DNA of 59,631 nt, taken from positions 1 through 59,631 of the forward strand of contig JAHEAO010000012.1 in NCBI GenBank assembly GCA_024642725.1, read 5' to 3'. The notes under the pieces are model-generated. The model saw only the letters and a list, made by a program, of their open reading frames with translations, did not search any database and was not told the origin of the DNA. Below are positions 1 through 8,752 of this stretch, piece after piece. This DNA is from Paracoccaceae bacterium (lineage in GTDB: Bacteria; Pseudomonadota; Alphaproteobacteria; Rhodobacterales; Rhodobacteraceae). The stretch's first letter is position 1. The number at the start of each line of letters is the position of its first letter. The translations under genes and the position numbers were made by a program.

Positions 1-114
1 CAGCCCCTTGACTCATGGCCAGCGGAATGCCCACTCTGGCACATGGACGGCGATCTGCTGTCACAACGATATGAAACCACGCAGGTTTTCTTAAAAAACT
101 GGGAGGACTTAATA

Positions 115-1707
115 ATGTCGCTAAGACGGAATCTTGCTGCGGGTCTGCTTTTCACTGCGCTGGGCGCAGTGGCGGCGCAGGCCAATACTCTTGTCTATTG
201 CTCCGAAGGCTCGCCAGAGGGCTTTGACCCGGCGCTTTACACCGCCGGCACAACTTTCGATGCCTCAGAGCATACGATCTACGACAAGCTGGTCTTGTTC
301 GAAACCGGAACGACCAATGTCATCCCCGGTTTGGCTGAAAGCTGGGAAGCTTCGGCGGACGGTTTGGAATATACTTTCAAGCTGCGTCAGGGCGTTAAAT
401 TCCATTCGAATGAGCAATTCACGCCCAGCCGCGATTTCAATGCTGATGATGTGATCTTCTCATTTGAACGCCAGCGCCTAGCGGACCATCCCTATCACAC
501 CGTTTCGGGTGGGACCTGGGAATACTTCGGCGGCATGTCGATGCCGGACTTGATCAAAGAGGTCGTAAAGGTCGATGACTACACGGTCAAATTCGTGTTG
601 AATCGCCCCGAAGCGCCGATGATTTCAAACTTGGCCATGGGCTTCGCTTCGATCCTGTCTGCGGAATATGCTGATGCAATGTTGGCCGCCGGCACGCCTG
701 AGATGCTGAACCAAGCGCCGATCGGCACCGGAGCTTTCAGCTTCGTCGCCTATCAGAAAGACGCCGTGATTCGTTATGCGGCGAACCCCGATTACTGGCG
801 TGGCGCTTCGTCTATCGACAATCTTGTCTTTGCAATCACGCCCGACGCTTCGGTCCGCTATCAGAAGCTGAAGGCCAGCGAATGCCACGTGATGCCCTAT
901 CCGAACCCAGCCGATATCGAAGCGATGAAGTCCGACCCGGACGTCGTGATGCTGGAGCAGGAAGGCCTCAACGTCGGCTATCTCGCCTACAACACGCAAG
1001 TGGCGCCATTCGACAATGCCAAGGTCCGCAAGGCCCTGAACATGGCGATCGACAAGCAGGCGATCATTGACGTGGTCTTTCAGGGATCCGGCCAGATTGC
1101 CAAGAACCCGATTCCACCAACCATTTGGTCCTACAACGACGCAATCGTAGATGACCCCTATGATCCGGAAGCAGCAAAAGCGATGCTGGAAGCCGAAGGC
1201 GTCAAGGATCTTTCGATGAAGATCTGGGCAATGCCGGTGCAGCGTCCTTATAACCCGAACGCGCGCCGTATGGCCGAGCTGATGCAGGAAGACTTTGCGA
1301 AGATCGGCGTGACGGTAGAGATCGTTTCCTACGAATGGGGCGAGTATCTTGAGCGCTCGAAGGCCAAAGATCGCGACGGTGCGGTTCTTCTGGGTTGGAC
1401 CGGCGACAATGGTGATCCGGACAACTTCCTTGCCGTCCTCTTGGGCTGCGACGGGGTGGAACGCTCGAACCGCGCACAGTGGTGCTACCAGCCGTTCGAC
1501 GATATCATCCAGAAAGCAAAAGTTGTCTCTGACATCGGTGAACGTACGAAGCTTTATGAAGAGGCTCAGGTCATCTTCAAAGATCAGGCGCCATGGGCCA
1601 CGATCGCGCATTCCGTCGTGTTCATGCCGGTACGCCCAGAGGTCAAGGGCTACAAGGTGCACCCGTTGGGTGGGCATATCTTCTACGGCGTAGATCTCGC
1701 TGAATAA
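115..1707 (+). CDS. Dipeptide-type ABC transporter substrate-binding protein (DppA-like)
   Basis: A 530-residue periplasmic solute-binding protein of SBP family 5 (peptide/nickel/opine class). Residues 1-24 form a Sec signal peptide ending near AQA-NT. The mature part has the family layout: PGLAESWEASADGLEYTFKL near residue 75, ADDVIFSFER near 115, and a DppA-like tail (YKVHPLGGHIFYGVDL). I chose ATG 115 over the in-frame ATG 43 because GGGAGGA lies 8 bases before it and the signal peptide begins there. It heads a cluster with matching permeases and ATPases. The family is certain. The ligand (dipeptide, opine or other) cannot be read from sequence, although the peptidase next door favours a peptide. 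Confidence 0.93.
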   Translation: MSLRRNLAAGLLFTALGAVAAQANTLVYCSEGSPEGFDPALYTAGTTFDASEHTIYDKLVLFETGTTNVIPGLAESWEASADGLEYTFKLRQGVKFHSNEQFTPSRDFNADDVIFSFERQRLADHPYHTVSGGTWEYFGGMSMPDLIKEVVKVDDYTVKFVLNRPEAPMISNLAMGFASILSAEYADAMLAAGTPEMLNQAPIGTGAFSFVAYQKDAVIRYAANPDYWRGASSIDNLVFAITPDASVRYQKLKASECHVMPYPNPADIEAMKSDPDVVMLEQEGLNVGYLAYNTQVAPFDNAKVRKALNMAIDKQAIIDVVFQGSGQIAKNPIPPTIWSYNDAIVDDPYDPEAAKAMLEAEGVKDLSMKIWAMPVQRPYNPNARRMAELMQEDFAKIGVTVEIVSYEWGEYLERSKAKDRDGAVLLGWTGDNGDPDNFLAVLLGCDGVERSNRAQWCYQPFDDIIQKAKVVSDIGERTKLYEEAQVIFKDQAPWATIAHSVVFMPVRPEVKGYKVHPLGGHIFYGVDLAE

Positions 1708-1716
1708 CAAGAAACG

Positions 1717-1739
1717 GGCGGGGCCGCTTCGGCCCCGCC
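1717..1739 (+). terminator. GC-rich hairpin between binding-protein gene and peptidase gene
   Basis: A 9-bp perfect stem GGCGGGGCC/GGCCCCGCC closes the loop GCTTC. No U-run follows, so complete Rho-independent termination is doubtful. In this position such a hairpin usually protects the 3' end of the abundant binding-protein mRNA or attenuates read-through into the rest of the operon; that role is inferred. Confidence 0.6.
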
Positions 1740-1760
1740 TGCCATTTGCCGGAACCCCCC

Positions 1761-2855
1761 ATGACTGATCGTTACAGCGAATTTCGCAAGATCGCGCGCG
1801 ACCTTGGTCTAGACGCCGTCGCGCTTGTGCCAGGATCGAACTTTACCAGGCTCTTCAACCAGTCATTCCATAGCCACGAACGACCCTTGGTCGTCGTAAT
1901 CCCGGTCTCGGGCCAGCCATCTGCGATCGTGCCAAATCTCGAACTTCGGTCATTCGACTTGCTAAAGTTCGAAGGAGAGGTCTTCGACTGGCGCGATCAG
2001 GCAGGCTATGCCGATGCCTTTCAGCGACTTGCAGACCACTTGCCGCTTTCGTCCATCGCTGTCGAGGGACAGGTCATGCGCGTTTTCGTACATCATGCGC
2101 TGACCAAAGCTTATCCCGGCCTGAGGGTCGTCGATGCAGAGCGGCAGATTGCCGGTTTGCGTATCCGCAAGTCACCGGATGAGATCGAGGCCCTCGAAGC
2201 GGCCATCCGGATTTCCGAAGCGGCGCTGGCCAAGGTGCTTGAACAGGTCCGCGTCGGCATGACTGAAACCGAAGTCGAGTCGCTGTTGACCCAGGCGCTT
2301 TTTGCGAACGGTGCGGATGAACATGCATTCGGTCCCATCGTGGCTGCCGGCGACAACTCGGCGCGCCCGCACGCCCATGCCCGTGCCGACTATGCAATCA
2401 AGGCGGGCGACGCCCTGCTTCTGGATTTCGGGGCGCGAAAATCAGGCTTCTGCGCCGATATCACGCGAACCGTCTTTGTCGGACATGCTTCGGACGAGGC
2501 GCAGGAAGTCTACGACACAGTCCTGCGGGCAAATCTAAAGGGACATGAGGTGACGAAGGCTGGCATCACGGCGCATCAGATTGATGATGCCGTGACTGGC
2601 GTGCTCGAAGCCTCGCGTTTTGCGGATCGCATCCGCACAAAGACTGGCCACGGCCTTGGTCGCGACGTTCATGAAGCGCCCTATATCATGCGCGGCAACC
2701 ACGAGGTGCTCGAGGCGGGCACGGTTTTCACCAACGAGCCGGGGCTTTACAAGATCGGCAGCTTCGGCGTCCGGATCGAGGATGATGTCCTGGTAACCGA
2801 AGATGGGTGCCGTTCATTGACCTCATTCCCCAAAACGCTGACTGTGGTCGGATAA
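1761..2855 (+). CDS. M24 family Xaa-Pro-type aminopeptidase
   Basis: A 364-residue cytoplasmic metallopeptidase of the creatinase/prolidase fold. Residues 1-135 form the N-terminal creatinase-like domain and about 145-364 the pita-bread domain. All five metal ligands are visible: D222 (LLLDFG), D233 (CADITR), H297 (GHGLG), E326 (TNEPGLY) and E340 (VRIEDD). Start ATG 1761 is preferred to an in-frame TTG at 1746. The stop overlaps the next start (TAATG), so it is translationally coupled to the permease. A peptidase inside a peptide-importer operon suggests it trims imported proline-containing peptides. Creatinase-type or other M24 specificities cannot be excluded. Confidence 0.9.
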   Translation: MTDRYSEFRKIARDLGLDAVALVPGSNFTRLFNQSFHSHERPLVVVIPVSGQPSAIVPNLELRSFDLLKFEGEVFDWRDQAGYADAFQRLADHLPLSSIAVEGQVMRVFVHHALTKAYPGLRVVDAERQIAGLRIRKSPDEIEALEAAIRISEAALAKVLEQVRVGMTETEVESLLTQALFANGADEHAFGPIVAAGDNSARPHAHARADYAIKAGDALLLDFGARKSGFCADITRTVFVGHASDEAQEVYDTVLRANLKGHEVTKAGITAHQIDDAVTGVLEASRFADRIRTKTGHGLGRDVHEAPYIMRGNHEVLEAGTVFTNEPGLYKIGSFGVRIEDDVLVTEDGCRSLTSFPKTLTVVG

Positions 2856-3862
2856 TGCTGCGCTATGTCCTTTCCCGGTTACTGACGTTCCTGCCAACCT
2901 TCTTCGGCGTGACGCTTATAGCTTTCTCGTTCATCCGGCTTCTGCCCGGCGACCCGATCGTGGTCATGGCTGGCGAACGCGGCATCTCCGATGAACGTTA
3001 CCAGCAATTGCGTGAACAGTTCGGCTTCGACCAACCGCTGATGAAGCAGTATCTCGATTACCTCTGGGGTGTCCTGCATGGCGATCTTGGCCAGTCCTTC
3101 GTGACGAAGAAACCGGTTTGGGACGAATTCTTCGCCCTATTCCCTGCGACGCTGGAACTTTCGATCTGCGCGATGATTTTCGCCGTGGCGCTCGGTCTGC
3201 CCGCCGGGGTCATCGCTGCAGTCAACCGGGGCAAGTTCTTCGACCGGGCATTAATGTCAACTGCGCTCGTGGGTTATTCCATGCCCATCTTCTGGTGGGC
3301 ATTGCTGCTGATCATCGTCGTCTCCGGCATGATGGGGCTGACCCCGGTTTCGGGACGGATCAGCCTGCTTTACTACTTTGACAATGCCACCGGCTTCATG
3401 CTGATCGACAGCCTTATGTCTGGGCAAAAAGGGGCGTTTGGCTCGGCGGTTCACCACCTTATCCTGCCAACCATCGTCCTTGGAACGATCCCCTTGGCGG
3501 TTATTGCGCGCCAGACCCGGTCGGCCATGCTGGAGGTTTTGAGCGAAGACTATATTCGCACGGCCCGCGCGAAGGGCTTGTCCCCCTACCGGGTCAACGG
3601 CGTACATGCGCTGCGCAATGCTCTGATCCCGGTTATCACAGTAATTGGCTTGTCGGTTGGAACGTTGCTTGCTGGCGCGATCCTGACCGAGACGATCTTT
3701 AGCTGGCCCGGTATCGGCAAGTGGATGGTCGACAGCATCTTCCGGCGCGACTACCCGGTCGTGCAGGGTGGATTGCTTCTGATCGCCGTCATGGTGATGA
3801 TCGTGAACCTGACCGTGGACGTGCTCTACGGCCTCATCAATCCCAAGATCAGGAAACGCTGA
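2855..3862 (+). CDS. Dipeptide-type ABC transporter permease (DppB-like)
   Basis: A 335-residue inner-membrane permease of the BPD_transp_1 family. It opens with MLRYVLSRLLTFLPTFFGVT, the usual DppB/OppB first helix, and continues with the periplasmic segment DPIVVMAGERGISDERYQQL. The cytoplasmic EAA-type loop is near SEDYIRTARAKGLSPYRVN. About six membrane helices are predicted by eye. ATG 2855 shares its first base with the last base of the peptidase stop. It should pair with the DppC-like subunit that follows. Confidence 0.94.
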   Translation: MLRYVLSRLLTFLPTFFGVTLIAFSFIRLLPGDPIVVMAGERGISDERYQQLREQFGFDQPLMKQYLDYLWGVLHGDLGQSFVTKKPVWDEFFALFPATLELSICAMIFAVALGLPAGVIAAVNRGKFFDRALMSTALVGYSMPIFWWALLLIIVVSGMMGLTPVSGRISLLYYFDNATGFMLIDSLMSGQKGAFGSAVHHLILPTIVLGTIPLAVIARQTRSAMLEVLSEDYIRTARAKGLSPYRVNGVHALRNALIPVITVIGLSVGTLLAGAILTETIFSWPGIGKWMVDSIFRRDYPVVQGGLLLIAVMVMIVNLTVDVLYGLINPKIRKR

Positions 3863-4764
3863 TGGCCCTGACGCCCGTATCAACCCCGACCTTACGGAAC
3901 CGCCCCGGTCGTCTGCACGAATTCTGGTACTACTTCCGCGAAAATCGGGGCGCCGTGATCGGGCTTTGGGTTTTTGCGGCCTTCGTCATCGTCGCCCTCT
4001 TTGCGCCTCTGATCGCACCCCACGATCCGACCCAACAGTACCGTGAACACCTTTTGCAGCCACCGTTCTGGGCGGATGGCGGCAGCCTCACCTATCCTTT
4101 GGGCACCGATGCGCTCGGTCGGGACATGCTGTCGCGCCTTCTGCACGGGGCACGCTATTCCTTCTACGTAGGCATCGTCGTCGTCGCGTTTGCCGCGTCC
4201 GGCGGCATCATCATCGGACTTCTGGCGGGGTTCGCGCCGAAATGGCTCGACACGGTGATCATGCGGCTCATGGACATCATCTTGGCCTTCCCATCACTCT
4301 TGCTGGCTCTCGTACTCGTGGCGATCCTCGGCCCGTCGCTGACCAATGCGATGATCGCCATCGCTATCGTTTTGCAGCCTCACTATGTGCGGCTGACACG
4401 CGCTTCGGTGATGGCAGAAAGATCCAAGGACTATGTGACCGCTGCAAAGGTCACCGGCGCGAAATTGCCGCGGCTGATGTTCGTCACTGTCCTGCCGAAC
4501 TGCCTCTCGCCAATCATCGTTCAGGCGGCGCTTTCGTTCTCGACGGCCATCCTTGACGCGGCAGCGCTTGGATTTCTCGGGATGGGTGCGCAACCGCCGA
4601 CACCGGAATGGGGCACCATGCTGGCCGAAGCGCGCGAGTTTATCCTGCGTGCGTGGTGGGTCGTGACCTTTCCGGGCCTTGCGATCCTGCTTACCGTGCT
4701 CGCGATCAACTTGATGGGCGATGGATTGCGCGATGCATTCGACCCGAAGCTGAGGCGGAGTTAG
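3862..4764 (+). CDS. Dipeptide-type ABC transporter permease (DppC-like)
   Basis: A 300-residue permease and second channel subunit of the importer. It has the DppC N-terminal cytoplasmic tail and first helix (GAVIGLWVFAAFVIVALFAP), the HDPTQQ segment, YPLGTDALGRDMLSRLLHGA (typical of OppC/DppC), and the EAA loop around SKDYVTAAKVTGAKLPRLMF. The start overlaps the preceding stop (TGATG). The gene ends three bases before the first ATPase. Confidence 0.94.
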   Translation: MALTPVSTPTLRNRPGRLHEFWYYFRENRGAVIGLWVFAAFVIVALFAPLIAPHDPTQQYREHLLQPPFWADGGSLTYPLGTDALGRDMLSRLLHGARYSFYVGIVVVAFAASGGIIIGLLAGFAPKWLDTVIMRLMDIILAFPSLLLALVLVAILGPSLTNAMIAIAIVLQPHYVRLTRASVMAERSKDYVTAAKVTGAKLPRLMFVTVLPNCLSPIIVQAALSFSTAILDAAALGFLGMGAQPPTPEWGTMLAEAREFILRAWWVVTFPGLAILLTVLAINLMGDGLRDAFDPKLRRS

Positions 4765-4767
4765 GCC

Positions 4768-5745
4768 ATGTCGCTTCTGGAAATACGCAATCTCTCGGTC
4801 GACTTCGCGACGACCTCGGGTCAGTTCCGTGCCGTGGATGGAGTTGATCTTTCCGTGGATACCGGAGAGATCCTTGCGATCGTCGGGGAAAGTGGTTCTG
4901 GAAAATCGGTCTCGATGCTGGCGCTGATGGGTCTCTTGCCATGGACGGCCACGATTACCGCCGATGCGCTGAGCTTTGGCGGGAAGGACCTGCGCAAGCT
5001 TGGCGCGAAAGAGCGGCGGCAGATCATCGGCAAGGACATGGCAATGATCTTCCAGGAGCCGATGTCATCTCTCAACCCCTGTTTCACCGTGGGATTCCAG
5101 ATCAAGGAAGCGCTGCGCCTGCATCTCGGGATGGATCGCGCCGCACGCCACAATCGTGCGATCGAACTGTTCGAGATGGTTGGCATTCCGGCCCCCGAAC
5201 AGCGGCTTGCCACATTTCCGCACCAGATGTCGGGCGGCATGAACCAGCGAGTGATGATCGCGATGGCGATCGCCTGCAGCCCAAAGCTGCTGATCGCGGA
5301 CGAACCAACGACGGCGTTGGACGTGACCATTCAGGCGCAGATACTTGACCTTCTGACCGGCCTTCAGAAAGACACCGGCATGGCGCTGATCCTGATCACG
5401 CATGACATGGGTGTGGTCGCAGAAACCGCAGAACGGGTTAGCGTCCAATATGCCGGCCAGAAGGTCGAAGAACAGCCGGTTGACGATCTCTTCTCGAGGC
5501 CGCACCACCCTTACACGGCCGCCTTGCTGGCAGCATTGCCCGAACGCGCAACGACCAAACACCTGCCGACAATTCCGGGCGTCGTTCCGGGCCAGTTCGA
5601 CCGTCCCGCCGGGTGCCTGTTCTCGCCCCGCTGCAAATACGCCGACGAAAAATGTCGCACGCAGCCACCGCAACCGAAATCCTCGGACGTCGGGCATGCG
5701 CGTTGCTACTATCCGCTTGCCACAAAGCAGGAGGCTTCGGCATGA
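4768..5745 (+). CDS. Oligopeptide/dipeptide ABC transporter ATPase (DppD-like)
   Basis: A 325-residue ATP-hydrolysing subunit. Walker A GESGSGKS is at residues 40-47, the Q-loop at [12 protein letters not shown], the signature at MSGGMNQR, Walker B at [12 protein letters not shown] and the switch His at LITHDMG. The C-terminal oligo_HPY segment ([17 protein letters not shown]) contains the cysteines seen in DppD/OppD proteins, some of which bind an iron-sulfur cluster. It overlaps the next ATPase start by four bases (ATGA). Confidence 0.95.
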   Translation: MSLLEIRNLSVDFATTSGQFRAVDGVDLSVDTGEILAIVGESGSGKSVSMLALMGLLPWTATITADALSFGGKDLRKLGAKERRQIIGKDMAMIFQEPMSSLNPCFTVGFQIKEALRLHLGMDRAARHNRAIELFEMVGIPAPEQRLATFPHQMSGGMNQRVMIAMAIACSPKLLIADEPTTALDVTIQAQILDLLTGLQKDTGMALILITHDMGVVAETAERVSVQYAGQKVEEQPVDDLFSRPHHPYTAALLAALPERATTKHLPTIPGVVPGQFDRPAGCLFSPRCKYADEKCRTQPPQPKSSDVGHARCYYPLATKQEASA

Positions 5746-6698
5746 CCGCGCCTGTCGTTGTCGCCACGAACCTCAGCCGACATTACGAGGTCCGATCCGG
5801 CCCGTTCAGCAAACCGCATGTCGTTCGTGCCTTGTCGGATGCCAGCTTTTCCCTGTCCCCCGGAAAGACGCTTGCCGTTGTCGGAGAAAGCGGTTGCGGA
5901 AAGTCGACGCTGGCGCGGCTTATCACGATGATCGAACCGCCAACCGCCGGTGAATTCACGCTGGACGGTCAACTTGCCACGCCTGACAGATGGGCGGACC
6001 TTCGCACTGATGTTCAGATCGTCTTTCAAGACCCTTACGGGTCACTCAATCCGCGCCAGCGGGTCGGGGCAATCCTCGAAGAGCCGCTCAAGATCAACCG
6101 GCCAGACATCGACGCTACAGAGCGGACCAAGAAAGCTCGTGAAATGCTTGAGCTTGTCGGCTTGCGGGCAGAGCATTACGATCGCTACCCTCATATGTTC
6201 TCTGGTGGCCAGCGCCAACGCATCGCAGTGGCCCGCGCCCTGATGCTGGAACCCAAGGTGCTGGTGCTGGACGAACCCGTGTCCGCCCTAGACCTGTCGA
6301 TCCAGAGTCAGATCCTGAACCTTCTGGTCGATTTGCAGGAGAAGCTGGGGCTGGCATATCTCTTCATCAGCCACGACTTGTCGGTGGTCAAACATATGGC
6401 CGATGACGTGATTGTCATGTATCTAGGGCGCCCGGTTGAAACGGGTTCAAAGGCCGCCATATTTGCAGCCCCGCGCCACCCGTATACAAAGGCGCTTTTG
6501 TCGGCGACGCCAACGGCCGATCCGCGTGCCCGCAAGGAACGCATCAAGCTCGAGGGTGAACTTCCGTCCCCAAGCAACGTGCCCCTTGGCTGCGCCTTCG
6601 CTCCGCGCTGTTGGAAGGCGAAGGACAAGTGCCGCAAGGAGCGCCCGCTTCTTGATAGCAGTGAGCATCCGGCCGCATGTTTCTACCCGGAGAGTTGA
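5742..6698 (+). CDS. Oligopeptide/dipeptide ABC transporter ATPase (DppF-like)
   Basis: A 318-residue second ATPase of the importer. Walker A GESGCGKS is at residues 48-55; the Q-loop [14 protein letters not shown], the signature FSGGQRQR, Walker [13 protein letters not shown] and the C-terminal oligo_HPY motif ([15 protein letters not shown]) are all intact. The start at 5742 gives the ATGA overlap with the previous gene and the expected N-terminus. It is the last gene of the importer operon. The convergent DeoR-type gene ends only 15 bases beyond and I see no terminator hairpin between them. Confidence 0.95.
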   Translation: MTAPVVVATNLSRHYEVRSGPFSKPHVVRALSDASFSLSPGKTLAVVGESGCGKSTLARLITMIEPPTAGEFTLDGQLATPDRWADLRTDVQIVFQDPYGSLNPRQRVGAILEEPLKINRPDIDATERTKKAREMLELVGLRAEHYDRYPHMFSGGQRQRIAVARALMLEPKVLVLDEPVSALDLSIQSQILNLLVDLQEKLGLAYLFISHDLSVVKHMADDVIVMYLGRPVETGSKAAIFAAPRHPYTKALLSATPTADPRARKERIKLEGELPSPSNVPLGCAFAPRCWKAKDKCRKERPLLDSSEHPAACFYPES

Positions 6699-6713
6699 TC
6701 GGGAAGCATCCGC

Positions 6714-7478
6714 TCAGGTCTTGCCTGTCGCAACCACCAGAGACGTCCCGGCAGCTGCCAGCCGTTCGGTGATCTTGGTCGGCGGTTCTTGGTCGGTTAC
6801 GACTTCATGGATTTCCGCAAAATCGGCAACCGACACGAGACCACGTCTGCCGTATTTTGTGTGATCCGTCGCCACGACAGTGCGGCTTCCCCGGCTTAGC
6901 ATGATCCGTGCAAGTTCCGCCTCTCCCAAATCGAAATCCATGACGCCGTCAACATCCACGGCCCCTGCGGAAATCACCGAATGATCGACCGTGAAACGAC
7001 GCACGAATTCCAGCGCCGACTGACCAAAGGCCGCTCCGGAGTCACTGCGCAATTCGCCCCCGGCCATATAGACGCGGTTGCCATTAACCGTCGCCAGCGT
7101 CCGCGCAATATCAGAAGAATTGGTCACCACAGTCAGCCGCCGATGACCCATCAACTCGCGGGCAACAAAACTGGTTGTTGTTCCGGTATCCAACATCACG
7201 GATTCGCCGTCGCTGATCGACGCCGCAACCGCTCTGGCAATGGCCTGTTTTGCACTCGCGTTCTCGCGCATTCTGCGCTGGAATGGCGCCTCTCCCATCT
7301 GCCCGGCCAGACCGACGGCCCCGTGAATCCGCACCACAGCGCCGGTTTCGCTGAGCGCCTTCAGGTCCCTTCGCACAGTTTCCAGAGAGACACCGAAATG
7401 CCGGGCCATATTGGCTATGGATACCGTTCCCTCCATTTCCAAAAGGTCGAGAATCTCAGCATGGCGTTTTGACAGCAT
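6714..7478 (-). CDS. DeoR/GlpR-family transcriptional regulator
   Basis: A 254-residue repressor. Residues 1-57 are the DeoR HTH (SKRHAEILDLLEMEGTVSIA, then FGVSLETVRRDLKAL). The C-terminal sugar-phosphate-type sensor domain contains the conserved DTGTTTSFVAREL and VVTNSSDIA stretches. I chose the methionine of MLSKRHAEIL as start because upstream translation is not DeoR-like. It is divergent from the betaine-type importer operon, with a 6-2-6 inverted repeat in the shared promoter (7508-7521), so it probably regulates that operon and itself. DeoR effectors are usually phosphorylated metabolites; the two kinases in the facing operon could supply one. That is inference. Confidence 0.88.
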   Translation of the reverse strand: MLSKRHAEILDLLEMEGTVSIANMARHFGVSLETVRRDLKALSETGAVVRIHGAVGLAGQMGEAPFQRRMRENASAKQAIARAVAASISDGESVMLDTGTTTSFVARELMGHRRLTVVTNSSDIARTLATVNGNRVYMAGGELRSDSGAAFGQSALEFVRRFTVDHSVISAGAVDVDGVMDFDLGEAELARIMLSRGSRTVVATDHTKYGRRGLVSVADFAEIHEVVTDQEPPTKITERLAAAGTSLVVATGKT

Positions 7479-7507
7479 CGCGCGGGGTTTCCGAGAATTT
7501 ATTAGGC

Positions 7508-7521
7508 ATTCACCTGTGAAT
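7508..7521. promoter_or_regulatory. Inverted repeat, candidate DeoR-type operator
   Basis: ATTCAC-CT-GTGAAT: two perfect 6-bp arms around a 2-bp spacer, 30 bases upstream of the regulator start and in the promoter region it shares with the betaine-type operon. A partial direct copy of the arm (ACAGGTGA) recurs near 7579-7586. It overlaps no gene. Its role as an operator is inferred from position and symmetry only. Confidence 0.45.
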
Positions 7522-7575
7522 AGAACCATCAAACCGATGATTCGGTCTAAAGCAACACAAAAAGCCACATTTTTG

Positions 7576-7606
7576 TTGACAGGTGAGGTCGCCTTGCGCG
7601 TAACTT
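7576..7606 (+). promoter_or_regulatory. Possible promoter of the betaine-type importer operon
   Basis: A consensus -35 box TTGACA (7576-7581) is followed after 19 bases by TAACTT (7601-7606). The spacing is longer than ideal and the -10 box weak. The partial repeat ACAGGTGA overlaps the -35 box, so a repressor bound there would block it. Low confidence. Confidence 0.3.
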
Positions 7607-7704
7607 TCGGGATTAGACCGCACCGCGACGGATGTGAAATTCGCTCGGGGTCAGGGGTGGGCGCTGCCTGCGGTCGGCAAAAATCGATGCGCAGGGAGTT
7701 TGAA

Positions 7705-8679
7705 ATGACCAATACAAGAACCATCCACAAATTGCTTGCGGGATGTGCCACGGTGTCGGCGCTGATGCTGTCGGCCACGGCCTTGCCGTCGCTCGCTCAG
7801 GAATCCGACGATCCGATCAAGCTGACGTTGCATGACTGGACCGGTCAGTTGATCACGACGCAAATCATGGGGGAGGTGCTGCAAAAAGCCGGCTACAACG
7901 TCGAATACGTTCAGGCAGACTACCTTGCGCAATTCGCCGGATTGGAGACAGGCGATCTCGCTGTCGCGATGGAAATGTGGGAAACCACAGGTCGCGATGC
8001 GATGGATGCGGCGACAGCCACCGGCAAGGTCGAGAACTTTGGACCCACGGGCATGAAGGCGAAAGAGGAATGGTGGTATCCGAGCTATATGAAAGAGCTT
8101 TGCCCCGGTCTGCCCAATTGGGAAGCCTTGAAAGACCCGGCTTGCGCCGAGGCGTTTTCTACCGCTGAAACCGCACCCAAGGGTCGCTATCTTGGCGGGC
8201 CGGTGACTTGGGGCGGCTTCGATGACGAGCGCGTCGAAGCACTCGACCTACCTTTCGAGGTCATCCACGCAGGCACGGACGCAGCACTATTTGCCGAGCT
8301 TGAAAGCGCCTACCAGCGAAAGGCTCCGATCTTGCTATGGATCTACGCACCGCACTGGGCCCCGGCCAAATATGAAGGCGAATGGGTGGAATTTCCGGAA
8401 TACACCGCGGAGTGCTACAATGACCCCGCTTGGGGCATCAACCCGGACATGGCCTATGACTGCGGCAAGCCGTTTGGCGAGATCTGGAAAGTCGGTTGGG
8501 CTGGCGTCAAAGACAAGTGGCCGGGCGCTTACCAGGCGATCTTGGCCTTCAACATCGAGAATGCCGAGATGGGCGCGATGATCACCGAGGTCGATCTGAA
8601 CGGCAAGACAGTCGAAGCGGTCACTGAAGAGTGGATGGCAGCCAACGAAGGACGTTGGAAGAGCTGGATCGGTCAGTAA
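7705..8679 (+). CDS. Glycine betaine/choline-type ABC transporter substrate-binding protein
   Basis: A 324-residue periplasmic protein of the OpuAC/ProX family. Signal peptide residues 1-32 end at SLAQ-ESDD. The mature start LTLHDWTGQLITTQIMGEVL is typical of the family. Aromatic residues that could form a cation-pi cage occur in W-rich segments (AMEMWETTGR, EEWWYPSYM, YAPHWAPAKYEGEW). GGGAG precedes ATG 7705. It is the first gene of a long operon of importer, kinases and demethylases, so the ligand is probably a methylated or quaternary amine. The exact ligand is unknown. Confidence 0.9.
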   Translation: MTNTRTIHKLLAGCATVSALMLSATALPSLAQESDDPIKLTLHDWTGQLITTQIMGEVLQKAGYNVEYVQADYLAQFAGLETGDLAVAMEMWETTGRDAMDAATATGKVENFGPTGMKAKEEWWYPSYMKELCPGLPNWEALKDPACAEAFSTAETAPKGRYLGGPVTWGGFDDERVEALDLPFEVIHAGTDAALFAELESAYQRKAPILLWIYAPHWAPAKYEGEWVEFPEYTAECYNDPAWGINPDMAYDCGKPFGEIWKVGWAGVKDKWPGAYQAILAFNIENAEMGAMITEVDLNGKTVEAVTEEWMAANEGRWKSWIGQ

Positions 8680-8691
8680 TCCCTTAGTCAT

Positions 8692-8718
8692 CGGCCATCG
8701 GTCTTTTGCCGGTGGCCG
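8692..8718 (+). terminator. Intra-operon hairpin after the binding-protein gene
   Basis: A 10-bp stem with one T-G wobble, CGGCCATCGG/CCGGTGGCCG, closes the loop TCTTTTG. It lies between the binding protein and the ATPase gene. There is no U-run, so it is more likely an mRNA-stabilising or attenuating element than a full stop. The role is inferred. Confidence 0.5.
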
Positions 8719-8752
8719 AGTTCAGCGCCACCTTTCACAAGTCGAGCCCTCG

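Noticed and set aside
1-114. Upstream gene remnant or promoter before the first binding protein
   Set aside because: No coding signal or convincing -35/-10 pair was seen; an in-frame ATG at 43 lacks a signal-peptide context and a ribosome-binding site.
625-1710. A 361-codon open frame antisense to the DppA-like gene
   Set aside because: The plus-strand protein has a signal peptide and family motifs across its whole length; the antisense product resembles nothing.
6699-6713. Terminator between the convergent DppF-like and DeoR-type genes
   Set aside because: The gap is 15 bases with no inverted repeat.
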